DNA of 64,000 bases from contig OZ005693.1 of NCBI GenBank assembly GCA_963930775.1, positions 10,955,525 to 11,019,524 of the forward strand. Reading direction: 5' to 3'. Under the pieces are notes generated by a model. That model ran no database searches, had not been told where the DNA came from, and was given only the letters and a program-made list of their open reading frames with translations. This stretch comes from Cliona cf. orientalis. Taxonomy: Eukaryota; Porifera; Demospongiae; Clionaida; Clionaidae. The position numbers and the translations under genes were made by a program. Below are positions 33,201 through 44,700 of this stretch, piece by piece. Position 1 is the stretch's first letter. The number at the start of each line of letters is the position of its first letter.

Positions 33201-36200
33201 CCGGTCGTGCAACAGTTACAGTGCTGTTTCTCTGGCAACTAGGTAGGGAAGATACAGGTAGTGTACATGTTCCATTTTGATGGCTGTAGTTCAATGATGC
33301 AGTGTTGCTTCTCTGAAGGTCAAGAGGAGAAGAGGAGGAGGAATGTACAGGACTATTTCTCTGATGACTAAGAGGCATTGTAGAGCCATTTCTTTGTGAG
33401 CTAAGGCTTGGTAAGAGAGGTGTATTGCTTCTCTGGGCAGTATTTGAAGCTGAAGCTGGCTGGCTATTGTTGCAGCTGCGTTGGCTAGTAGGTGGTTGTA
33501 CAGTGTTCTTCTTTTGGTGAGAGGAAGAAGAGAGCTTACGATTCTTACTTTTCTTCTTGTCAGTCGATGATTTTCCACCAGCAGTCTTCTTCTGAGCACT
33601 GGGTACTACCACAGGACTCATCTGCTGAGATTTCCGCGAGAGAGATGGTCCACTTTTCTGCAGTTCGGGAGAAATCTTGGAACCATTTCTCGGTTGATCA
33701 GAAGAAGTGCTTTTCCTTCGAGCACCTGCACCACCTTTTTGTTGACTACAAGCAGCAGGAGGCACTGAGCCACTTACTTGAGAAATTGGTGCAGACAACA
33801 AATAATGGGCTCCATCGGACGAAGGTGTACGGTGAATGCTCATTTGAGAATTACTAGGTGATGACGACAACAACATACCGGAGCTGGCCTGATGGTTAGA
33901 GAAAGGCACAGGTCTGGTGAGAACAGTGGGAGAGAGTAAAGAGTTACCGCTGGCATTATTGACAGGAGGAGGAGGAGGAACGCTGGGTGTGTTCATTTGA
34001 GAAGGTGGAGGTAACACTGCTGTACTGCTCCTCCTCTGATGATGATGATGGCTGCATGATGTCATAGGTTGGCTCACATGAGCAGCTAGGGAAAGTGCAT
34101 TATTTGGCAACGGTCCATTAGCACTATTCACCATCGAATATGAATTGAGACTAGTTGGTGGTGTAGGTGCCTGATGAGTAACATTGGTGCCCTTTTGCTG
34201 AGCCAGCATTGGCATAGAGCAAGGTGGTGAGAATATGGCTCCATTTTTGTTGTTATCAGCTGGAGGAACTCCACCACAGTCTACCTGAGGAGGAAGAGGG
34301 AGAATGATATTGTTTCTTTGTTGACTTGATGAAACTACTGGACTGCCTCTCTGGTTAACAGACGACGGCGTAAGAAGATGGCTCATCTGAGAACCAGGAG
34401 AGACAACATTATTCTTCTTGTCAAATGATGGTAGAATGGTACCATTTCTCTGAGAGTTAGAAGAGGGTACTATAACAGTGCTACCTCTCGGCTGGTCAGA
34501 CTGAGAAGGGGCAGAGCTGCTTCTCCGACAATCATCCGGAGCTGGAGCTGGAGCTACAGGAGGAGGAGAGAGCAGAAGACTCTGCATCACGTCCCATCCA
34601 TTCCTCTGAGCAGTAGGCACCACAACCGGACCAACGACCTTTTGCTGTGGCTTAGGAGCAATACTTCTTCCCTGCAAAGACCCATTGTGTACTGTCGTCA
34701 TGGCACTGTTCGAACTCAGCATCCGAGGGCGCTGGCCTCCACTTCCAGCGATTGAAGATGCACCACATTTCTGCTGATCAGGTGATGGTACTGTGGGACC
34801 ACTTCTCTGCTCAAGTTTGGTAGGAGAAAGCATACGTAATTGAGTGCTCCCCTGCTGATTAGAGGCTAAATTATCAGGTCTGCTTCTCTGCTGGTTTCCA
34901 GAGAAAGATGGTCCACTTTTGTTGTCGTGTGGACTAGGTGGTAGTACAGTCTTGCTCCTTTGTTGCATGAAAGAACTATTTCTCTGGGAATTAGGCACAG
35001 CCACTACAGGACGACTCTTGTGCTGGGTAGGAGAGAGAGATGGAACACTTTCCTTCCGTGCATCTTGTGCAACTACAGGCCTACTTCTCTGCTGAACTAA
35101 AGTACTGTTTCTCTGTATATCAGTATTGCTCCGCTGTAAGGTAGGGGAGAGTAGTGATTCTTGGCTTTGCTGACGATTAATTGGTGGTACAGGGCTGTTT
35201 CCATGACAATGGTCAGGTGACATCAGTGAACCCCGTACTGGCAGCTGCTGTTTCTGTTCTTTTTGATGTTGTTCTTGATGTGTATTGACACTCTGGAGAG
35301 CTGAAAAGCCATTTTGTGCTGGTGAAGTAGAAAGCTGTCTTCTCTCGATGGGAGGAGAGAGAGAAATGGGGAAAATAAATGTCTTGAGCGGGTCTGGAAG
35401 AGTTGTGCTACCAGCCGGGGGAGACTGAAGTGACGAAGGAGAGAGAAGCTGGGTGGGAGACAAAATCAAAGTCCCAGTAGCACACTCTGAAGTAAGAAAG
35501 TCATTCACATTGACAGCTGCCATATTATTACTACTAGCCAATGATGCACCATTATCACCAATTGGCATTTCCAAGCTGCTAGAGTTTCTCCTGCTTGTAC
35601 CGTTCAAAGACGGCAGCTGGTTTGTGGAAATGGCCACTGTGGGTGATGGAAGAACAGTAGTCTGGGCTTGGGTGGAAGACACGGCCAAATTGCAGGGCCT
35701 GGTGACCTTCACAGAGTGTGCAGCTGAAGATACCATAGGAGACTGTGATGGTGGAGAGGGCTTGGTAGCCACCAACTTTTGGCCTGTAGTGACACTATGA
35801 TTTTTTGTGTAAGGCGGGTTGGCGTTCGGAACTTTACTGGAATTGATCGACGCTGGTGAAAGGAGGGGCGGGTTAAAATCACAGCTACTGCTGCTACTGG
35901 AGTTCCTTACACGAGGCCGGTGGGTGGGACCACAAGAGGCGGAGCTTACAGCAGTGTGCGCCACACCTCCATCCGTGACGACCCCGTACCCACCGGAAGT
36001 CATAAAAGCAGCAGCTGCAGCTGCAGGTGCTTCATTCTTCTTCACTCCCGATTTATGTGCACTGTCCTGTATCGATAGCTTATTTAGAGCTACGGGAGGT
36101 TCAGCCTGGAGGAGGCCACTGACCACTCTGTGCTCCAATCCTTCGGGAAGAGGAGGGAGATTTATTGCCATGGTGGTAGATTCATCGACTACAGATCTAG

Positions 36201-39200
36201 ACATCTCCCCTATTACTGCAGTTGACGATGATGATGAACTGCTAAGTGTTGGTGTGGTTGTTAGAGGTGAACAGGAGAATGTATATTGTTGAGAACTCTG
36301 AGCTGAATTTTGTATGGGGCTCTGGACGGTACTACTAATTGGCGACATAGTGGCCCCACCCACTGCTGTAGTCATGGAAACAGCTGTAGCTGGGTGGTGA
36401 TTTTGAGCATGGCCTAACTTCACTCCACTGGTGCCTAAAGAACTAGGAACAGCAGGCATTTCTGTACTATACGCTGATGATAAAGTAGTAGGGGAGGTGA
36501 TTCCACGACCACTATTGGAGTTAACACGTTGTGGCACAGACACAGTCTGTTTCTGAGCTGAGCTCTGTGGTAGCCTAGCAGCGTTAGAGAGCGCAAACGC
36601 ACTAGGTACACTGGTGGATGTGCCACTCAGCACTGCAGACAGGGTTGGTGAAGTAAGTCCATTGTGATTAACATTAGATATATTACTCTGAGCCAAGCTC
36701 GAAGAAGCAGCTGCTTGTGATGATGGTGGTGGCAATGGCAGCGACGACAGAGCTATACCACCAGCAGCTGCAGGTGTGGATGACATTGAATGGGTGGTAG
36801 GAGAACACTGTTGCGAGGTACTGCTCCATGTTGGCAGAGTGGTCTTGCTGTGACTGTGAGAGAGATAAGGAGACGACACACTTGAGTTTTTACCAACAGC
36901 TGTTATAGTAGTGGTCTTGCTTTGAGAGAGACAAGATGGCGATACATTCAAAGCTTTGTTAGCAGCTGCCGTCGTCAAAGCAGAACCTCTACTACGCCCT
37001 ACCAAGGTTGATGAACTGGGACCATGAGTGATGGTGGGTGTAGTAGCTGGTACCTTGGGACTGATTGATGAAGAAATAGAAAAGGCAGTGCCGGCAGTAC
37101 CACGAGAGGACAAGGACAAGGCTGGTGACTTAGCTGGAGTAGAGGTGAGAGAAGGAGGAGGGACTGCTACTGTTGCTGAAGTAGAGTGGACAGCTTTCGA
37201 GGCTGAGACCAGCCCAGTAGATGAAGTGGGACACCGTGCAGGAGCAGCTGCCAATACGGTGGACAAATTCGAGTTTTGAGCTACAGCTGCAGACAGCATA
37301 GTTGATAATGTGGAAACTTGAGCAGTAGCTAAAGATCTTGAGACTACTGTGGACGATGAATTCACGGCAGTTACAGATTTTGAAGATGATGTCATCTTAA
37401 ACACGTTGCTAAGCAACTGCTCAGTTGAAGAAACGTGCGATGCAGTAACAGGCTGGTTATTTGTTAGCTGGGGCTGAGACTTCAGTGCCCATAAATTCGC
37501 TACGGTAGTAGCAGCTGTCGGTGAAGCCAAGGCACCAGCCGTCGTAGATGCTTTCTTAAATGAATCACAGCTGTTTCTCCTTAAAGGTAGAGACGAACAC
37601 TGCATAGCAGGAGGGTCTACTGGAGAAGGTGTGGTCACACATGAACTAGAAGCCGTCACTTGCAGAGGATGAGGGGGAGTGGCAGAAGTGGGTGTGGTCA
37701 CAGAGGAGGAGGTCATTTGGTTCGACGTAAAGAACGACTCCGGTGTGATGTCCGTGGACATTGGTACCAGCTCCATACTCTTAGCCAAGCTCGATCCCTT
37801 CCGCTTCTTTTTATCGGAATAATGAGGATGTTTCTTTTCGGCACTGCTCGGAGACGAGCTCCGCGCGGAACTACCAGATTCCTTCTTTAGAGCTGAAGCA
37901 AGACTCGTAGCACATCCATGACCCTCTTTCTTGACTGGCTTCCTGTTAATAATTGGAGGGAGTTTATCGACATCCTCTGGAGGGCTAGAGGGCAGCTTTG
38001 TACCGGTAGAAAGATAGAGGAGTCTAGCAGCCACGGGACTTAGAAGGGGAATGGAACACGGAGTATACGGAGCTGATGGTGTATTGGAAGGGGAAGGGGA
38101 ACTGGAGTATCGGAATGTGACCGAGCTGTCCAAACGAGTTGGAGGACTCTCAGACTGATGGTTTTGAGGCTTTGACGGTTGCTCGGGCGGCGAATTACAA
38201 TCGCTGCTATTTGATTGGCTGGGAGACAGAGTACTAGTTGGCGACACGGACGTGGAGCGAGCACCAATTACAGCTGTCAAGTTATCATCGTTCAGAAGAA
38301 GACTGAAATGGAATTTCTGACTCAGGGAATAGGATTTTGGCGAAGACGATGACTGCGTTTTCCTGAGAGGGGAGGTGGTGGCTAAGTGACGGACTGGTGC
38401 GGAGTGTGATTTCGATCGTTTCAGTTTTAGTGAATCTGTTGATTGAGTGCTACAGCTGCTGCTGCTGCCACAAGTGAGTAGACTACTAACAGACGACGGG
38501 GGGAGGGACGGGGGGAGTGAGGGTGTGAGACATGTATTCAAGGAGGACTCGGGGGTCTTATTTATCGGAGATTGTGGGGTCTGGTGACGGGGGGAGGAGG
38601 ACGGTGGGGAGAGGGAGGCAGAAGAGGAGGAGGAACTTGGGGAGGATGTGTACCGTGAGGGGGAGGACTGCACTTCGGGGGAGACTGAGGGGGATTTGTT
38701 GGCGTGAAATGTATTATTGGAAGGAGGTAGAGATAAAGAGTTAGGCGAATGTTCCAGTTTTACTCGTACCTGCGACATTTGACCCTGAGAACACAACGTT
38801 GGCAATGGACCAACACCATTGCTCATAGGTGATGATGATGTCATAATAGGTGTGGATGACATCATAGCATTTGATGCCTGGGGGAGAGATGAGTGGGGTG
38901 TGGTACTACCGTAAACCTGTGTCTGCCGTTGAAAGGTGGTAGGAGGTGGGGACCTAGGAGAGGTCAAAGGTGGAGGAGACGACAAAGGAGCTGCCGTAGA
39001 GTTGCTAGACGCAGCAGCAACGTGTACCTCTCCATTATTCACTTGCTGGTAAGTATTAGTTCCCTGAGCTTGAATGAACGATTGCAGCGTAGCACACGCA
39101 GCTACATCGCTGAACACATTCACGTTCGCAGCCACGTCTGGGACTGACTGTGAACTCTGACCTATCATCATCGCCGACTCGTTGTTAGTGGGTGAGGTTG

Positions 39201-39780
39201 CCATGGCAACCGGCTGGGAGTAGCTGCCCGTCTCCTGAAGGTACATATTGGCCGCCTGAAGGAGAAAATTGCGTTGTTGGGGATCTTCTGTGACAGCCAT
39301 TAACATGTCAATCCAGGGAGGAATGGAATTATTGAAACTCGTGTTGAGATTAAGAGCCGAGGAGCTGTGTGTGTGGGCGGAGCTGGTGGGAGGAGTTTGG
39401 GCAGAAGTAGAAGTCGGTAAAGGGTCGTTAGTGGTCTGGGAGCTGAGGGAGGGACTTTGTAAATGTGTTGGGGATTGGAGAAGTGATATAGGATCGTTAG
39501 CAGCTGTAATGATGGGGACCTCCCCACGAATCACTGCCACTGGTCTGTCATCACCATTGTCCTCTTCATCAGAGTCCAAGCAAATTACCTCCACTTTCTC
39601 ACTACTCGGAGTGCTAATTACAGGGGCAGCTGTCATACTTCCCCCTCTCTTCATCATCCCACTCGTGGAGGGTGTGGCTTCTGGTACGGGAGGAATGGGA
39701 AATGGCCTGCTTACCGGCTGGGTGGCTCTCACTTGACCTGTCTGTGTCTGGGGCTTCACTTGACTAGCTTGAGGTCTCAC
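30238..39780 (-). other. RAD54L2: Terminal exon of RAD54L2: one 9.5-kb open frame
   Basis: The exon adds 3,180 residues after the conserved helicase part and is entered in phase from the donor at 40456. It is dominated by Ser, Pro, Thr, Gln and Asn, and I see no folded domain. An [10 protein letters not shown] motif (about residues 1245-1254) looks like a SUMO-interacting motif. Other zones are degenerate Q-R/K-N/S repeats (about 2730-3050 and 3290-3390), a 36-residue repeat with hydrophobic patches (about 3680-3810) and a Gln-Asn-Gly block (about 3860-4020). A frame this long without a stop, in a window where non-coding frames rarely exceed 130 codons, is strong evidence that it is translated. 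The frame ends HSHQIN and TGA. Confidence 0.85.
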
Positions 39781-41726
39781 CTGTAGAAAACATGCATAAT
39801 ATAGCTTGATAAATAACGTTCACTATAATACAAAAAGGGTGGTGCTGCCAAGAAGGACAGCGAAAGTGACAGTGGTACAGGTGGTAGTGGAGAGGGCAAA
39901 ATGGGAGGTGAAAGTTCAACTGACTTAGCCACCACAGTATGTAGGGTGGACTCAGCCTAGAGGAACAGCCCAAAGCAGATTGATCATTTTAGAATTCTAG
40001 GAGCAATTTGTAGCTATACATATTATACTATTATGAAATTATAATTTTCTTCAGCTCCTGAAATGCATTTCTGAATCAGCTTATAATTCTAATTCACCCA
40101 ATCAGATCACAGTATTTACTGTATATTCTAATGTAGGTATTGTAGGTAAAGTAGGTCAGGAATCTGATTGGTCAGCTGGAGGTCCACTACTTCACTTTGC
40201 TTTGCTCGGGATGCCACAGCCTCAGGCCTCTGAGTGACTAATTGGATCACAATATTTGTTACAACTATACAGTAATGTAGGTATTGTAGGTATTGTAAGG
40301 TATTGTGAGGTAAAGTAGGTCAGGAATCTGATTGGTCAGTTGGAGGACTAATTGTCGCTCTGAAAAATATTTTTTATTGTATATAGTATAATTATGGAGG
40401 GGGGAGATGGAGGGAGAGAGAGATAGAGGGAGAGAGAGAGAGAGAAAACAGCTCACCTGGCTGGCTTGAGGCCTCGGTAAACTACTCGGTTGAGGTCTGT
40501 ATCCCCCTCCTCCTCCTCCCCCTCCTTGTCCTGACTGCTGGTTGCTAGGGTTACTCCTAATGAGCTTCAGGTGTTGCTGGAAGCCCTTCATGGCGATGTA
40601 TTTCTCCACCTCAGTCATCCTCTCCTCCTCACTGTCTAGAAGCAACGACTCATGCTTGAACGGCAGCTGCAGGAAGCATAGATTACGAAATACTGATGGC
40701 AATACTTTAGAGGAATGGTTTAGCCTTATCTCATCAATAAATAGTAATTATGACTACCGTATAGCCGGAAATATTGGTGGGAATTAAATTTGGCGGTTGA
40801 GCCCAAAATCATTATTGCAAGAATATTCGCGGATTTAAATTTGGCAGTTCGGTACAGGATCACCACACGTATATATATATATATATATATATGCGAGTAG
40901 GAAATTTTGGCAGATTTTAATTTGGCACTTGTGACATAGACCACCAAACCGCCAAATTTAATTCCCCGCCAAATTTTCCGGCTATATGGAATTGTGAAAT
41001 ACCAACCTTGGTGAGCAGTTGTCCGTGTCTAGAGCAGATTTCCATCAGTAGGGGGTCAAAAAAATACTCCATAGCATGTGCAGAGAGATCACTAGGAGGA
41101 GGGAGCTGAGCCTGTGTGTTTGGGGGGGGGGGGGGGGGGGGGGAGACAATAATTAAAGGGGTAGTTAGCTAATTAACTCCTATGTAGTTAAATAGTTAAC
41201 TAACCAGAGGCATGATTAGCTTCAGTATGTCCTGGCTAGTTAGATGCCTCTCCGGGTGAAGCTCATCCACAACACGATCTAAGGAGAGACAGGGGATAAA
41301 GGTCAATGACACTAATAAAAATCGCTAAAAATTGTACCCGCGAGTATTAATTTTTTCAAATAAATAGAATGATAATTTTTGAAAAATTGCTAAAATGAGT
41401 ACCCGCTAAACGCACTATTTCCGAAATTCGCTAAAATTTGTACCCGCAAATAATCGTAGCCCCCAAGGTATATGCATATGCATTTACTTACTGGACATGC
41501 TCTGTTTTGAGATTTGTCTATCGTAGATTTTCCTCTCCATCGTACCGTCACAGACCAGTCGGTAGATGTAACAAGGCTTCGTCTGTCCGTAGCGGTAGAC
41601 TCGGCAGACGGCCTGAGAGTCGTAGCAGGGATTCCACGAGACGTCTGTCACCACGACGCGGTTAGCACCAATCAGATTGATGCCAAGGCAACCAGCTCTG
41701 AACGCAAGGAGAGAGAGGTAAAGATG

Positions 41727-41780
<54 letters not shown>

Positions 41781-44700
41781 GAGAGGGGGGGGGGGGGAAA
41801 GAGAGAAAGGGGAAGAGAGGAAAGTTACTTTGTTGAGAGGAGGAATACCCAGCAGTCATAGTTGCCAGCTGCATTAAAATTGTTGATGAGTCTGTCTCTC
41901 TCTATACTGTTTGTACTGCCATCAAGCCCTGGAAATAATAAACATCAAAGCATTCCATGCATACCTTCAAAATTAATGTATTTTCAAAGTGCTTACTGCA
42001 ATAATTTTTATTCTTTGTCCATTTCAAACTGGAATACTGAATTTGGCCGGTGGGGTCATTGGAATTGGAAATGGGAATCTGACGCTGACTCAACATCTTC
42101 TCGATATAAGATAGTGTATTCAGATTCTGACTGCAAAGTACATGAAATTTATAGGCATTCATATAGTTAACGCATAATGCTATGTAGTACAATACTAGAC
42201 TATACCTGAAAATCAGAATTTTGTCACCGACATGGACTGAACGATCAATGAGTTCAGCTAAGACGACCATCTTTGGACTGTTTTCCAAAACACCAGGTTG
42301 GTAGTTGGGAATGTCAGATGTTGGCTGTAGAAGTATACGCAATCATCTCACTCTCTCTCCTTCCCTCCCCCTCTCTCTTTCTCTGCTTTCTTCTCTCTCT
42401 CTCACACTCTTTCTCTGCTTTCTTCTCTCTCTCTCCCTCTTACCCAGTCGATCCTGCAGGTTGACTCGCTCGAAGAAGAAGAGCCCTTCGCTGCAGAGCT
42501 TGAGGTAGACCCGGCAGACAGGAGTGTCTTTGGTTGCCCCTCCTGGTCCAACCAAGTCGTCTGGGAATTGTCACAAAACACATTACCCACTTCAAAAGCT
42601 AATTCTCTCTCTCTCTCTTTCATGCACTCATACCACTCCCAGACACACATGGGTATACCCATCACCCACATCAGTAATGCAGAGAAGCTCTAATTAGGAT
42701 AATTAGGGTAATTAGATTAATAATTACCGGAGAGATGGTCTTTGAGCGTTTCTGGGTCATGGCCTCATGGTAGTAGATGTCAGGGTGGTTCCAGATCTGA
42801 GGGGAGGGGGAGGGGAGGGGGAGAAACGAACAGCAAACCAGCTCAAAGACGTGCAAAATACTACCGTCTCTTTGCTGAAATTTGATGCACAAGATCAAAG
42901 GTTTTTAATACCGTCGACCTTTTTTGCAATACTTTTTCGCAAAGGAGCCAAAAAGCTCACTGCTGCCTTAGAACACACGTACACCTACAAGCATGTAGGA
43001 TAATATGATCAATGGGCCCTCAAATGAGGGGTGTTTTTAGGTCAATGCCCACCACATCCAAAGCAGCTCAACTCTGTTCCACATGAAGCTGGCTACCTAG
43101 CTGAACCCAACATGGCTTCATACACACACACACATGCACATGCACACACACGCTATCATGTAGTTCTTGTGGGAAAAGGGTGAACTAGCTGATTAAACTG
43201 TAATCCAACACAGGAGTTTGTATCATACACACTGTGTAATACATGATCAGATCCTAAGTTATGATCTAATTCAACACAAGGAAATTCAATATTACACAAC
43301 TCCAGTGCCCGAGTCCCATACAGCTACATGTAAAAGTTACATAATGCAAACACAGGCACAAAATGAGATGATACACTGCCATACTCACTAAGTTACATAT
43401 GAGTGATCTAAGAAAATTCACACAACCTCGGTACCTGAGCCTCATAATTATTATATTAGTTGCATAACGCAAAATTAATGTGTATGCACACACACAGATA
43501 GATACAAATTCTCTCTCTCTCACTCTCACCTTGCTACAGACAGCAAAAGCCTTGAGTGGTCCAGCTGAATTTGAATTCCCCGCCGCCTGTGCTATGGCGG
43601 ACATGTTGAAATCGTAGAGGTCACCTTGAACCTTCGAGGGCCGCAGGTAGAGGACGTGCTCGACCTTCGGAGGGAGGGTGCTCTTGAGAATCTCGTGCCC
43701 CTTTCGGAGGACGAAACCCTCGAGGAGAGAGTGGAGGACGTGGGATCGATAACGCATCAAACGAACATCCTACAGGCCCAAAAAAAACAACTGGGTCAAA
43801 TATGCCCCTTATATGCCCAAATTCAGCTCTCCCTCTCCCCCCTCACCTCCCCCCTTACTCATCCCAATTGAATTTGAAAATATTTACAAGATCTTACCAT
43901 AGGAGTGCTATCCATACACTGGCCATTTGTGATTGGTCGCTCAAACAGGTCGGCAAACTCCTGTTTGGTCCCGAGAAGGCTTGGTCGAACAAAGTCCACC
44001 ATGCACCAGTACTCTGTCAAGTTGTTCTGAAGAGGGTACCCTGTCATTACGATGCGCCTCCTACATCAGTGTACGTGTGAGAGGAAGTGGGTGGAGTCAG
44101 TGGGTGTGGCCAAAGCATTGTGAAAGTATGAAAGTTATTGTGTGGAAAGTACAGCACATGTACAGCGTAGGTTCATTTTCAACGATCATAAAGTGGTTTT
44201 TTGTTTCAACCAACCAATTATCCTCGATCTAGAGGAAAACCATCCTTCCCAGCTAGGAGCCCACCAAGGCATACTAATTCTCTACAATGCACAAGGTTCA
44301 CCACCGGGCAACAAAAATATTATCTGCAGGACAGTGTCCGACGAAATAACAATTCTCTGCAGGACAGCATCCAATAAAATAATAATTCTCTGCAGGACAA
44401 TGTCCAACAAAATTTAATTCTGTGTAGGATAGCGTCCAACAAAAATATTCTCTGCAGGACAGTGTCCAAAAAAAAACAAAACAATCTTATACAGTGACCA
44501 CTATACTCGGGTTCGACTGAGCTAACATGTACGTACCTTGTCCTGATTCTCTTGAGAGCTTGGGAGATGTTGCTGTAGTCGTTCTTGATCCTGTGTCCCT
44601 CGTCACAGACGACCAAGTCAGGACCAGGATTACAGAGAGCCTTCTGGATCTCTGCAGCATCACAAAGTGATGAGCATTACCATATAGCCGGAAAATTTGG

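Noticed and set aside
35819..36292. 157-codon plus-strand frame
   Set aside because: It is antisense to the giant RAD54L2 exon and has no splice or start context.
42343..42555. Minus-strand frame containing [12 protein letters not shown], resembling helicase motif VI
   Set aside because: It overlaps RAD54L2 exon 8 in another frame. The phase-consistent frame (TTWLDQEG...STCRIDW) joins both neighbours, and the true motif VI is in exon 12.
44320..44616. 98-codon minus-strand frame with LSCRELL repeats
   Set aside because: It is the intronic 32-bp minisatellite running into RAD54L2 exon 4; only the exon part (44651-44537) is coding, in its own frame.
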